Assembly (NCBI RefSeq): GCF_035594125.1
Contig: NC_087166.1
Coordinates: 22,371,266 to 22,435,265 of the forward strand
From: Scylla paramamosain
Taxonomy: Eukaryota > Arthropoda > Malacostraca > Decapoda > Portunidae
DNA length: 64,000 nucleotides
Direction of reading: 5' to 3'
Shown one piece after another: positions 1 through 11,878 of this stretch (its first letter is position 1; each line of letters begins with the position of its first letter). Under the pieces are notes generated by a model, which was not told the DNA's origin, ran no database searches, and was given only the letters and a program-made list of their open reading frames with translations. Made by a program: the position numbers and the translations under genes.

Positions 1-840
1 CGAGAGAGGCAGGGAGATAGGGAAGTAGGTGGGAGGGAGGGAGGTGGAGAAAGAGATGGAGGAGGAAGGCAGCGAAAAAAAAAAAGAGGGAGTCAGGGAG
101 GAGGAGTATTAAGAGAGATATAGAAAGGGAGAAATGACAGAAGAAAAAGACAGATACAAAGGGAGGAATGATAGAACAAGGGAGGGAATCATAGTGAAGC
201 AAGAGAGCGGGTTAATAAGAGACGAAATACAAGGGAGGGAGAAATTATATAAAAAAAAAGGCTGAAGGAGAGATAGGAGAGAGATAATCAGGAAGGGTGA
301 TAAGAAACGGAAAGAGGAAGGGAGGAATGGTGGAGGAAGTGGAATGAGGAGGGATCGTTGAGAGAGTAATAAGAGATACGGAGAAAAAGACGAAGAAATT
401 AACGAGTAGTAGAACGAGAGAAAAGAGAATGCCAGGAAAAGCAGAAATCACTCTAAAACCCAAAATTTATAAAAAAAAAAAAAAAAGGAGATACTGAAAG
501 ACTGAAGTAGAAAAAAAATGGTGCAACAAAAAAAAGGAAAAAAAAACATGTACGAGTATTAGAACGAGAGAAAAAAAGATACAAGAAAAAAAAAACATAT
601 ATCACTCTAGAAGAAAGCGTTGTAATCCAAAATAAGAAAAACATAAATACGGAGATGAAAAAAAAGGTACAAGAAAATATAGAACTGTAACGAAAAAAAA
701 CAAACATTACAATTAAAGAAAGAACCGGAAAGAAAAAAAAAAGTGTTTCAACAAAAGAACGAGAAAGAACCGGAAAGAAAACCAAAGAACAAAGCACAAG
801 CCAGAAGGAAGCGACACATCACCACTCATAAAATACCCAT
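1..840. repeat. Purine-rich (GGGA/GAAA) low-complexity tract
   Basis: The + strand is almost only A and G, with GGGAGG and AAAGAA words and poly-A runs after about 470. Open frames on the minus strand here are products of the missing pyrimidines and have low-complexity Phe/Leu/Ser composition. No gene is seen. Confidence 0.8.
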
Positions 841-1192
841 CAACTTTTTAAAGCAGCCACACGCGACACACTCCTGGCGTCCCGCGGGTGGCCAGTACTA
901 CCTGTCCCTCCCCCTTGTCCCTCTGTTCTTGTCCCTCCTGTCCCAAGCCTTGCCAGGTACGAGTAATCCCCTCCACGTGCTGCCCCTCGACCCACGGCGG
1001 CTCCCAGCTGAGGCGCCGCTAGACAAGTGACCCCAAGCCTCTGTGGTTTAAGCGGCGGCCTTTCAGCTCGCACTTCACGTCCCATACACACCCGAGCATA
1101 AAGAGACATAGATCAAGGTGTAAGGAGACATTTATTACCATGATTCACCCCACGTCCGGCCCTCCGCGGCGTGGGAAGAGGGAAGTGTTGGG
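841..1192. other. Non-repetitive spacer, nothing recognised
   Basis: Balanced base composition with a GC-rich part at about 870-1080. Short open frames exist on both strands but none has a recognisable motif. Confidence 0.5.
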
Positions 1193-1650
1193 AGGCGTTC
1201 ATACTCTGCTCTGCTGGTGGTGGGGCTTAATTCTCTACTGCTGTGGTTTCTTTAGCTCAGTGAAGGAGTGTAGTGGAGTGCTGGGAGACTTGCTAGCTTG
1301 CTCACTGGTTTGTCTGAAGGCGTTCATACTTTCACTGTCTGGTGGTGCTAATCTAACTCTTTGCTTGCTAAGTAAAAATTAATGTCTTGCTAGTTTGGAT
1401 TGTAATTTTGTGTAAGAGACAGTAAAAGTAGTGTATTAAGTTGTTTAAGTATTTTAGGGTTGGTGATTATATATTTGCTTGATTCGAAAAATATTATAAG
1501 GCTGGTGTAGTTTCTTATGCTTAGTGGTCTTGCACGTTTAAGGAAGGAAACAGACTAAAGAGGTGCATGAGTTTTTTATTTATTTTAGCGTCTGTATGTT
1601 ATATATTTACTGGATAATAAAACATGTTATAAGGAGGATTAATTGAGTTA
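1193..1650. repeat. Weak diverged tandem duplication (~125-137 bp)
   Basis: The words AGGCGTTCATACT and CTGGTGGTG recur at about 1193-1225 and 1318-1352. A second pair built on TTATATATTTGCTTG / TTATATATTTACTGG recurs at about 1465 and 1598. The copies are strongly diverged. Confidence 0.4.
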
Positions 1651-2085
1651 TTCTAATGCATCACTCTCTTTAGCTATATCTTTAACCAGTAAAGTAGCTT
1701 AGGTTTGCTCAATTAAGTGTCATGGTCTCACTAGCAGTCAACAGATCCACTAATGTTAAGAATATGCATGAGCTAAACATTCAGGCCGCCAAGAAAGTCA
1801 CTGTTACCAAGGACGGCCCGTGTGCATCACCCCCAGCATCACTCAGATTTGGGTTGTAACTGAATCTTTTCCTCCTGGTCACTTTGGGAGACCGAGGCGA
1901 TAAAACAGAGTAAAAGTCTCACTCACATCTCCCCCCTGCCCTCTTCCTCTCCCCGCCCCGCGCAGAGGAGGAAAGATATGCATCGCGCCACTCGTTACTC
2001 AATGCCCGTGCTTGTCTCCCCGCCAGGGACTCACGTAATGACCGCTCCAGGACAACCCAGCCGTAGGAAGACGCTGTAACAAGCT
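1651..2085. other. Unique sequence, nothing recognised
   Basis: Mixed composition with a C-rich patch at about 1920-2050. No repeat family, RNA gene or convincing exon was found. Confidence 0.4.
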
Positions 2086-2301
2086 TCATGTTCTTATACG
2101 ATTTGTTCTCTCATCAAGATTATTGTCAAAGGATACAGAGATGACTACCAGGGTTCTCATGGGTGTTTTTCCTATCAATGATGAAGAATCCTTACTAATC
2201 TATGACTGAAATTATGGGAACGCCTTTAAAACCCCCTATAATTTCCTTAAGAGCATGCTGAAATTAGTGATAAGGTACCAGAGTGTTGAAGAATACGGTC
2301 C
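2086..2301 (-). mobile_element. MITE-1 copy (reverse orientation)
   Basis: Read on the minus strand this matches the TIR element found at 15055, 32261, 46439 and 59090. It ends in GAATACGGTCC on the + strand, the complement of the element's GGACCGTATTC terminus. Shared internal words in the same order include CAGAGATGA, GGGTTCTCA, GTGTTTTTCCT and CTAATCTATGACT. The ~216 bp length fits the other copies. The inner TIR and the left end are decayed. Confidence 0.7.
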
Positions 2302-2872
2302 TAAGCTTCAGCGTCTAGCCAGCTGATGCCGCACCGCACCGCCCCGCCTCCACCTGCAGGGCGCCATTGCAGCGTGATCAAGTCCACGTCGCCTTAAGAC
2401 TTTTCAATTACAGGGTATAAAGTAACCCAAGGAAAGATGCCGCGTCCATTAGCGTGGTGCCTCCGCCTTCCCGCCTCCACCATAAAGGCCGGAAAATAAT
2501 ACCAATAAAGCGCCTCCCGCTGTCATTACAACTCAGAACATTCACTTCCTCAAGAGTCTTCCTCCCGCCACCCGGCAACAAAGGTGGAGTTTGGGCCGCG
2601 AGGGATGTACTTGGGCGGTGCTGTCTCCTTTGTTTCGAAACTTATGCTAATCCTTTGATTGCTCTTGATATATGAAAAAGAGGGGCGGCAGGAGGCACGC
2701 GTCCTGCACCGTGGCGGATTATCCCTTAACTGCCGCGCCGCCGCCCATCTTTGTCTCGTACGATCACTGTAAAGGAAGGACGGAGCGGAAACGCCACTCA
2801 CGATTGTGCAGGTTGTCACGCGCGAGAAGCTATTCCGTTACTTACCAGACTCTTCTTCACTCACTAAGCTCT
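2302..2872. other. Unique sequence, GC-rich in part
   Basis: CpG-containing unique DNA from 2320 to 2830. Short frames read through on both strands but no domain is recognised. TATAAA at about 2415 has no supporting context. Confidence 0.4.
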
Positions 2873-3306
2873 CTGTCAGTCATCCAGCTCTCCAGTCAGT
2901 CATCCAGCGATTCAGTCAGTCATCCAGCGATTCAGTCAGTCATCCAGCGATTCAGTCATCCAGCGATTTAGTCAGTCTTCCACTGATTTAGTCAGTCTTC
3001 CACTGATTTAGTCAGTCTTCCATCGATTTAGTCAGTCTTCCACTGATTTAGTCAGTCTTCCAGCGATTTAGTCAGTCTTCCATCAATTTAGTCAGTCTTC
3101 CACTGATTTAGTCAGCCTTCCAGCGATTTAGTCAGTCTTCCAGCGATTCAGTCAGTCATCCAGCGATTCAGTCAGTCATCCAGCGATTTAGTCAGTCATC
3201 CAGCGATTTAGTTAGTCATCCAGCGATTTAGTCAGTCTTCCAGCGATTCAATCAGTCATCCAGCTCTCCAGTCAGATATCCAGCTCTCCAGTCAGTCATC
3301 CAGCTC
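2873..3306. repeat. 20-bp minisatellite, about 21 copies
   Basis: The unit is close to GATTTAGTCAGTCTTCCAGC, with variants (GATTCAGTCAGTCATCCAGC; edge units with CTCTCCAGTC). The 20-bp period is not a multiple of three, so it is not coding. The first and last units share the CTCTCC variant and the central units share CTTCCACTG, suggesting expansion by unequal exchange from the middle. Confidence 0.9.
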
Positions 3307-4275
3307 TCCTTTTATATCCCAACCATTTTTTCCCGTTAGTCAAAAACCAGTTATTAAGATAGTCACCAAATCAACTCTTCCTTCAGTCACCTAGCCAGTT
3401 TTTCACTCAAGTCACCCATCCAGCTCTTAAGTCACTCACACAGTCAGTTTCCCGTCAGTCACCAAGCCAGCCAACTTTTCTTCAGCTAGACTATCCCTGT
3501 CAATCACCACACATTTATCGTTTTCTGGGATGGTTAGTCAATCAACCGGACAGTCATGTATTCAGTCATCCACTTCACCCTTCAGTAATACGAGTTCTCC
3601 TCCAGAAGCTTAATAAAACACCCCAGTAGTAGTATAGAGTATCACTGTGAAGGGCGACGAGGGCATCAAAAGAGTAATCGAGTTATTAAAACCATTTAGT
3701 GTCAACAGTTCTATTTTTACTCATTAAAATTGTCTATGGGTGCTAAAAACTCAATGTGCCGCAGTGTCATTAGCACTCAAAAGGTTAATAGAGCCACCAG
3801 TCAGTTAATTAGTCAGCTGGCTCTTAATTAAGTCCGCCCCTCAACAGGCCAGCCATTCAGCCAGCCAGTATAGAAATCAACCAGCTGGAAACCAAGTCAG
3901 TCAGTCAGTCAGTCAGCTGGTCGGTCAATCGGTCAATAGGCCAACCAGTCAATAACCCAGTAAATAAGTCTTTCAGCCTGTCAGTCTATCAGTCAATCAG
4001 TCACTTAGTCAGTCAGTCAGTCAATCCATCAATCAGTAAGCTAGTCAGCCAATAAGCCAGTCAGTCAATAGGCCAATCAATCTACCAGCCAGCCAATTAT
4101 TTTTTCAGTAATTAATAAACGCAGACACAAACACAACCAGTCAGACAGTCAGCAAGTCAGGTAATCAGTCCAGCCACTCAGCAAACAATCAGCATGTCGG
4201 TGGTCAGTCTAGTGGTCAGCTTAAGATCAAGGGCAAGGCGAGAGTTCAGTTCACAGGACAGCAGTGAGTCAGTAG
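3307..4275. repeat. Decayed CAGT/AGTC-rich cryptic repeat
   Basis: Scattered CAGTCAGT, CAGCCAG and AGTCACC words continue from the minisatellite to about 4270, with a short pure (AGTC)n run at 3896-3916. It looks like an older shoulder of the same expansion. Around 3687-3788 the word CACTCAAAAGGTTA resembles a MITE-2 terminus. Confidence 0.6.
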
Positions 4276-4765
<490 letters not shown>

Positions 4766-4903
4766 ACTAAATGAATACATAAATAAGCAAAATAATACAA
4801 ACACATGCATTCACAAATCGATATAGACATAAAAAAATAAACTAAAGAAAATAAAGGAGACAGAATTATAATAAGACAAACAACATACCGAGCACAACAG
4901 ATC

Positions 4904-4904
<1 letters not shown>

Positions 4905-4985
<81 letters not shown>
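4905..4985. repeat. (AC)n microsatellite, ~81 bp
   Basis: Uninterrupted AC run in A-rich flanks. Confidence 0.98.
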
Positions 4986-4986
<1 letters not shown>

Positions 4987-5009
4987 GGGTCATCATTGCC
5001 ACAACAGAT

Positions 5010-5445
5010 CTGTCACCTCCATCACTTACATCACCATTATCTTGTACCTTCACCACCACCACCACCACCACCACCACCACTGCCAACAGCAACACCACCA
5101 CCAAAGCTACTGCTACTCCAACTCCATCAGCTTCACACACCACCACCACCACCACCACTGCACCATTATCACATCATAACACCATCACAGACATCATCAC
5201 AAACACCACCACCATACACACACACTACCACTACAGACAACACCATATATATTACTGCAACACCAGGACCACAGCCAACACCACAGACAACACCACCACT
5301 GTCATCTCCTCCTTTACATTATCACCATACCACACAAGCCATCATACCCACCTAAAGTCACTACCACCATTATTAATTAACACCATCACTACCATCACTA
5401 TCATGATCACCAACTGTACTGAAGACCACCACCACCACCACATAT
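5010..5445. repeat. Imperfect CAC/CAT trinucleotide region
   Basis: A pure (CAC)n core lies at 5051-5080, followed by 350 bp of decaying CAC, CAT and ACA triplets. The His/Thr/Pro-rich frames are repeat translations, not protein evidence. Confidence 0.85.
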
Positions 5446-5639
5446 CGTCTTAACTTCAACGAGTCTCTTTCCGTTCCAAGGCCACAAGTCAATACTGATT
5501 TATCTTGCTTTCAGTCGCGGCTCGGCGGTCATCGGGGAAAATAAAGAGAATCGTCAAGCCAAAGAAACAAGACGGGCAGGGGAGGGCCACAGCTAGGAGG
5601 AGAGGAGGGCAAAAGAGGAGAGAGATGATGTAACAGAAT
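5446..5639. other. Unique spacer, nothing recognised
   Basis: Short high-complexity stretch with a small CpG-rich patch at about 5515-5545, then a purine-rich part. Confidence 0.4.
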
Positions 5640-6045
5640 GGTATGTACTGCTGGAGCTGCTAGTACCATCTAACACTAATGCTTTTAATTTCAAGACAAT
5701 AGGTATTGTTACTGCTTACTACCACAAATATTACTATTTTTCTGCTGCTAGTGTTAAAAGAATTACTAGTACTATTATTGTGGATATTACTGTTGCCGCA
5801 GCTGGTATTGTTATCTACACTACTATTTCTACGACTGTTGCAATACTGTTTTCTGCTACTAGTGTTAAAAGCATTACTACTACTATTGCTGTCATTAATA
5901 ATATCGTTAATGCTGCAGCTGCTATCATTACCTTCCATTACTATCACAACTATTGATATTACTACTGTTCCATGCTGACTGCTACTAATATTACTGGTAT
6001 TACTACTACTGCTACTATTACTACTGCTATTGCTACTTTTTCCAA
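5640..6045. repeat. TAC/ATT-rich cryptic repeat with ~112-bp duplication
   Basis: CTGCTGCTAGTGTTAAAAG at about 5742 recurs as CTGCTACTAGTGTTAAAAG at about 5854, followed in both by ATTACT triplets. The surroundings are a decayed TAC/ATT triplet field. Confidence 0.65.
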
Positions 6046-6200
6046 TATATCAGTGGTAGGACTGTGCCTCATTGGTTTTGGCATATCAGTGCCGTTACCC
6101 GGAGTGGATGCCCTTCCTAACCTCGTACATTGTATTAGAAATCGTGCGACTGAGGACCCATTTGTTCCCATGAGCACGCAGTACCACTTATCCGATATCA
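6046..6200 (-). mobile_element. Possible SINE/RTE-type repeat core
   Basis: A non-repetitive block inside triplet-rich DNA. On the minus strand it contains TTAGGAAGGGCATCCA (about 6107-6122), then AACGGCACTGATATGCC and an AAACCAATGAGGCACAG-like stretch. From memory, the AGGAAGGGCATCCA core followed by TGCCAAA is common in invertebrate SINEs and RTE-type repeats. No tRNA head or target duplication was found. Confidence 0.45.
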
Positions 6201-6238
6201 CTGCAATTAGTATTACTATTGTTATTGCTACTACAACT

Positions 6239-6401
6239 AACAATTACTACTACTACTACTACTACTACAACTATCATAGCTACCATTCTTCATAACTACG
6301 TATTTAGACGAAAAAGGCAAGAAAACACCTTTTGTGCCATCATTAAACGTTAACTGCATACTACTATTACTACTACTACCACCACCACCACCACCACCAC
6401 G
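6239..6401. repeat. (TAC)n and (ACC)n short arrays
   Basis: TAC triplets at about 6245-6268 and ACC triplets at about 6377-6400, separated by unique sequence. Confidence 0.8.
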
Positions 6402-6710
6402 ATCAATGGAAACAATTCCACGAAAGTCGAGGTTCACAAAAACTTTTTTGATAATGACGTGGCGGCTGAAGGAGCTGAGGATAGACTCGATAAACTCGGA
6501 TTCGCAAGACTGTAGGCGCCTGCAGGGGAGAGGGACAGAGAGGGGAGGGCCGAGGGTACGGTCTGCGAGGAGAGGGGGCCGGGGAGAGGAGGAATGAAGG
6601 GGAGAGAGGAGATAAATGTTTGGGGAGCGACTGCAGGATAAAGGTCCCAAATGCTCGCCGTAAACCAAGTCACTCCGACACTTTGTGAGGGTTGCTCTTT
6701 TCCCTTTACG

Positions 6711-6718
<8 letters not shown>
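6402..6718. other. Unique then purine-rich spacer
   Basis: Mixed sequence to 6520, then GGGGAGAGG-rich sequence to about 6615. No gene is recognised. Confidence 0.4.

Positions 6719-6780
<62 letters not shown>
6719..6780. repeat. (CT)n microsatellite, ~62 bp
   Basis: Pure CT run that abuts the truncated left side of a MITE-1 copy. Confidence 0.97.
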
Positions 6781-6783
<3 letters not shown>

Positions 6784-6784
<1 letters not shown>

Positions 6785-6963
6785 ACTTTCCAAGGTTCTC
6801 GAAGTTACACGGGTTTTAAAGAGTGTATTTTTTAATGGTTTTAGTAGTAAATTAACAAGATTTCTACACTGCAGGCAGGAGAAACAGTCTTGAGAACATG
6901 GCTAATCATATCTCCGGCCTCTGAAAATAGTTGTGATGAAAGAGCAAGGAGTTTCAGAAAACG

Positions 6964-6965
<2 letters not shown>
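6784..6965 (+). mobile_element. MITE-1 copy, left end lost
   Basis: Shares with other copies the ordered words GAAGTTACACGGGTTTTAAAG, ATTAACAAGATTTCTACA, AGGAGAAACA, GGCTAATCAT, GAAAATAGT and a terminal GTTTCAGAAAACG. The left ~35 bp including the TIR are missing and replaced by the preceding CT array. The right TIR merges into the next CT array, so the copy sits between two CT runs. Confidence 0.75.

Positions 6966-7053
<88 letters not shown>
6966..7053. repeat. (CT)n microsatellite, ~88 bp
   Basis: Pure CT run starting directly after the MITE-1 right end. Confidence 0.98.
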
Positions 7054-7620
<567 letters not shown>

Positions 7621-7960
7621 AAAGCAGTTCCCCCCTTCCCCTTATCCCTATTTCTCCCTTCCTCCCCATCATCCACCTCTTCCTCCTCGTCCGATCTCTT
7701 CTTCCATCCATCCAACCTCTTCTCTCCTCCCTTTTCACCTCTCCCTTCCCATTCCACGTTTCCTCCCTCCCCTTCCAAGTCTTCTTCCTCCCCATCTTCT
7801 CACCTCTTCCTCTCCTCTCACATCCCCTCTACCCTCCACCTCCAATCTCTTCCTCCTCCTTCACCTTCCCTTCCCACTTCCACGTCTTCTCCCTCCCCTC
7901 CAGCCTCTTCTTCCTCTCCCTCCTCTCTCCTCTCCCATCTCTTCCTGCCGGACGAAGTAT
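7621..7960. repeat. Polypyrimidine tract
   Basis: About 340 bp almost only C and T on the + strand. Long Pro/Ser/Leu frames here follow from that bias. Confidence 0.85.
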
Positions 7961-7995
7961 AGGTATTTCTCTCCGCTGTTATATTTCAACTCCGA

Positions 7996-8394
7996 AAGGT
8001 TCAGGAAGACAGGGGAGGAGGGAGAAAGAAAGGGAGGAAAAGAGGTGGAAGAGTATGGAGCAAGGAAGAAAGCCAGAAAGGGCAAAAATAAAAAAAATAA
8101 AAAAATCAAGCGTTACAGACGAAAGAAGTGGAATAAAGAAAATAAGACTTAGAATAAAAAAAACAATCAAAGAAATTAGAGAAGAAGAGGATACCTGCCG
8201 GGAGGAATGGGGCATAAGGGAAGATAAAAACGAAGAACAGAAAGGAAAAAATCGAGAGAACAAGGCAGGGAAGGCCGTCACCAGAGAAAAGAGACGTGAA
8301 GGAAGGAAAGGAAAAGCAGGATGATGAATAAGCGAAAGTGAGGAAGAGCGAGAAAAGACGGGAGGGACTGAAGAAAGGAGGAAAAGGTGGAATG

Positions 8395-8397
<3 letters not shown>
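7996..8397. repeat. Polypurine tract
   Basis: About 400 bp dominated by A and G, leading into the GA array at 8398. It follows the pyrimidine tract after only about 35 bp of mixed sequence. Confidence 0.85.

Positions 8398-8483
<86 letters not shown>
8398..8483. repeat. (GA)n microsatellite, ~86 bp
   Basis: Uninterrupted GA run. Confidence 0.98.
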
Positions 8484-8486
<3 letters not shown>

Positions 8487-8935
8487 TCCACCAATAGACA
8501 ACAAGACAACCAAGTGACAGAGACAGATAGAAACACACGCATACTTACACACTGCAATGTGTTTTATTAATGCACTTTGTTGTATTGCTTTTTACACTGA
8601 GAACGTTAAAAATAAACACAAAGGAAAAAGATAAACATAGAGACAAGCACACAAACACAGTAACAGATTGAGAAATACACAAACACACACATGCAAAATA
8701 AAAAAAAAATAGACGAAAGAAGAGAAAAAAGAAGTATCCATGGAACAATAAGAGATACAATAAATAAATAAATAAATAAATATAAACAAACACAAGCAAC
8801 ATTACCAGTTATAAGTACCCACAGATCAATAAAAAAAAAAAAGACGAAAGTAGAAGTAGCGAGAGCAAATCTGCAAAGTACACACAACATACGGGAGTAC
8901 TTAAGAGGACAAGCTGAAGGACACAGTTAGAAGGG
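8484..8935. other. A-rich spacer with short AC and AATA runs
   Basis: Contains a pure (AATA)n run at about 8758-8784 and scattered ACAC words. No gene is recognised. Confidence 0.5.
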
Positions 8936-9120
8936 ACGGAGGGGATAGGCGGCGGTCAGTGGCGTAGTGGCGGGGTGGCGGGGAGGGCCGTGGCAGTGAC
9001 TGAAGGTGGTGCTAATGCGAGGCAAAGGTCATCTGATGCCTTCAGGAGGGAGGTGAATCCTGCTTCGTCAGTCCTGGATCCATCACGGCGCGGGATAAGA
9101 TCGCTGACGGAAGGCCGGGG
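8936..9120. other. GC-rich high-complexity island
   Basis: CpG-containing DNA between A-rich and purine-rich tracts. It has no recognised motif but is the least degenerate stretch nearby. Confidence 0.35.
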
Positions 9121-9232
9121 AGAGGGAAGGCTGAAGAAAGGGAGAGAGGGGGAGAGAAAGAGAAGGTTGAATAAAGGAAAGGAGATAGGGGAAGAGAAAG
9201 AGAGAAAAGCAAGGAAGGAGGATAGATTGAAC

Positions 9233-9330
<98 letters not shown>

Positions 9331-9985
9331 TAGAAGGAACAGAAGAGAAGAAAAAAGGGAGGAGAATAGAGGGAATACAAAAGAAGAAGAGAAATAAGAA
9401 AAAAGGATATGGGGAACGGAAGAGACAGAAAACGAAGGAGAGTAGAGGGAACTGGAGATAGAGAGAAAAAAAAAGTAAGGATTATAGAGCGAAACGGAGG
9501 AAAGGCAAGGCAGGGGATTAGAAAAAGATGTAAAGAAAGAGAAAGGAAAGAAGAAGCACGAAAGGAAAGAGAAGAAAGAAAAGGGGATAGAGCGAACGGG
9601 AAAGAAGGAAAGAACGCAAAGGAAAATGAGAGAAGGGGAGAGAAGGATAGGCGGAGGATGGAAGATAAGTTAAAGAAAAAAAAAAGAAAGAAAAAGAAGG
9701 GGTAAGAAAAGGCAAAAGATTGGAGGGATAAAGGGAAGGAAACGAAGGAAACGAGGTTAAGGAAGGATAAGGAAATAAAGGAGGGACGAGAGGAGGAAAG
9801 GAGAGATAAGGGAACGAAAGAGAAAGAAAGGAGAGAGAAAGAAGAGTAAACTGGAGGAGGAAAAGGAAAGGGAAGGACGGGAGACAAAGAAGAAAGAGAG
9901 ATGGAACAGCAAAATAGAAACGAATGATGGGAGAAAAGGTAACTAAAAAATAATAGAAAAAACAAGAGCCAAATAAAAAAAAAAA
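9121..9985. repeat. Polypurine tract containing (GA)n
   Basis: About 860 bp nearly free of pyrimidines on the + strand. A pure GA run of ~93 bp lies at 9235-9327. The long minus-strand frame here is a translation of CT-rich sequence and is not a gene. Confidence 0.9.
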
Positions 9986-9986
9986 A

Positions 9987-10480
<494 letters not shown>

Positions 10481-10489
10481 CTTTTAATC

Positions 10490-10683
10490 TATTTTGTTTT
10501 TCTTTTCCTTTCCTCTTCCTCTACAATTTTCATACTCCTTTTTTCCTACTTTATTTTTAAATCAATTTCATTTTCATCTGTTTTTCTTTCATTTATTTTT
10601 CTTCCTTTCATTTCGTATTTGCTTCCTTTCCACCTCCTCTCCTTTCCTACTCTTCTATTCCCTTTTCCACCTTTAATTTTCCT

Positions 10684-10685
<2 letters not shown>
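10490..10685. repeat. Polypyrimidine tract
   Basis: Abrupt change to C/T-rich sequence directly before a GA array. Confidence 0.8.
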
Positions 10686-10686
<1 letters not shown>

Positions 10687-10765
<79 letters not shown>

Positions 10766-10776
10766 AGGGAGGGAGC
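10687..10776. repeat. (GA)n array with (GGGA)n end
   Basis: GA run with one C interruption at 10724, ending in four GGGA units and GCGGGG (10758-10779). The G-runs meet the pattern for an intramolecular G-quadruplex. Confidence 0.95.
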
Positions 10777-10908
10777 GGGGAATGCCTCACGTAAAAAGAC
10801 GAGCAAATCTAACACCACTTGCAAGTTTCGGGTTGACTCCATCATCATTTTAAGACTCACGGTCACTCGCCACGACCAAAGTTTCCGTGGAAGTTGCGCA
10901 AAAGGCTA

Positions 10909-10961
10909 GAGGAGGAGGAGGAGGAGGAGGAGGAGGAGGAGGAGGAGGAGGAGGAGGAGGA
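10909..10961. repeat. (GGA)n trinucleotide array
   Basis: Pure GGA triplets for about 53 bp. Confidence 0.95.
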
Positions 10962-10974
10962 AGAGGAGGGGGAG

Positions 10975-11285
10975 AATGCTTGGCGTGGCGGGGTAAGCGC
11001 TGAGCTGCGTGATAAATGACACAATTTTACGGCGGCGGGGACTCATCCTCGGGGCCACGGCGGCGTGTCGGGACGCTCGGGGGGACGCCGCTGCTATTTG
11101 CGTGAAATCGAAAAGGATAAACTGTACGAGTGAAGTCACCCGCCTGATGCCACCCACCTCATACCACTCGGCCTTCATCGTCACCCGTCCACAGCCACTC
11201 TCCAGTCGTCACCTGTCCGCCGTCACCAGTTTCGCTGTTACCCGCCTCCTGTCACCCGCTCACTGTCACCCACACGCCAGCCCTT
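10975..11285. other. CpG-rich island and CACCC-rich degenerate repeat
   Basis: 10975-11110 is rich in CG dinucleotides. 11135-11280 holds about seven loose repeats of a GTCACCCGCC/CACTCTCC-type word. No coding signal is recognised. Confidence 0.45.
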
Positions 11286-11289
11286 CTTT

Positions 11290-11440
11290 AGACCATATTC
11301 TGAAACATTTCTACGTCATTTCTACTTCTTTCAAAGAGCTCTAGTTGAAGTTTATACGGGTTTTTAAGGGTGTTTTAACAGTCCTAGTGAGAAACATTTC
11401 ATTATTAACTGGCGAGACATTTGAGAATAAGGCTAATCAT
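11290..11440 (+). mobile_element. MITE-1 copy 1 of a tandem trio, right end lost
   Basis: Starts with AGACCATATTCTGAAAC, one base from the terminus consensus, then TTCTTTCAAAGAGCTCTAG and the usual interior. It stops at GGCTAATCAT, where the next copy begins with TTCTGAAAC. About 65 bp of the 3' side are missing. Confidence 0.8.
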
Positions 11441-11655
11441 CTTTCTGAAACATCTCTGACCACACCTTTGCTGCTTTCAGAAGACTTTAAGTGAAGTCAC
11501 ACGAGTTTTAGAGGGCACTGTTGTGGTTCTAGTGGCGGATTAACAAGATTTCTACATTATTGACGGGAGAAACACGACTCAGAACCTGGCTTATCATCTC
11601 TGTGGCCTTTGAAAATAATCGCGGTGAGAAAGGATAGCGTTTGAATATACCAGCC
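11441..11655 (+). mobile_element. MITE-1 copy 2 of the tandem trio
   Basis: Begins with TTCTGAAACATCTCTGACC and runs through GGATTAACAAGATTTCTACA and GGAGAAACACGACTC to GAGAAAGGATAGCGTTTGAATA. Both termini are shortened. It directly abuts copies 1 and 3. Confidence 0.8.
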
Positions 11656-11657
11656 TT

Positions 11658-11878
11658 TAAACCAAATACTGAAAGCATCCTGTCCGCACCTTTACTACGT
11701 TGAAAAGGCTCTAATTGAAGTTACACAGGTTTTTAAGGCTGTTTTTAAGTTTCCAGTGACATATTAACAAGATTTTTACCTTATTAATGGAAGAAACACG
11801 ATTGGCAACCCTGCTTATCATCTCTGTGACCTCGGAAAGCAGTCGTGATGGGAGAGCAGAGCGTTTCTGTGTACGTGT
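11658..11878 (+). mobile_element. MITE-1 copy 3 of the tandem trio
   Basis: Runs from ACCAAATACTGAAAGC to GAGAGCAGAGCGTTTCTGTGTACG, about 221 bp, with the interior in the usual order. Its left TIR is diverged. Three head-to-tail copies suggest local duplication rather than three separate insertions. Confidence 0.8.

Noticed and set aside
9042..9965. 307-residue minus-strand frame
   Set aside because: Complement of a purine tract including (GA)n, with poly-Ser-Leu composition only.
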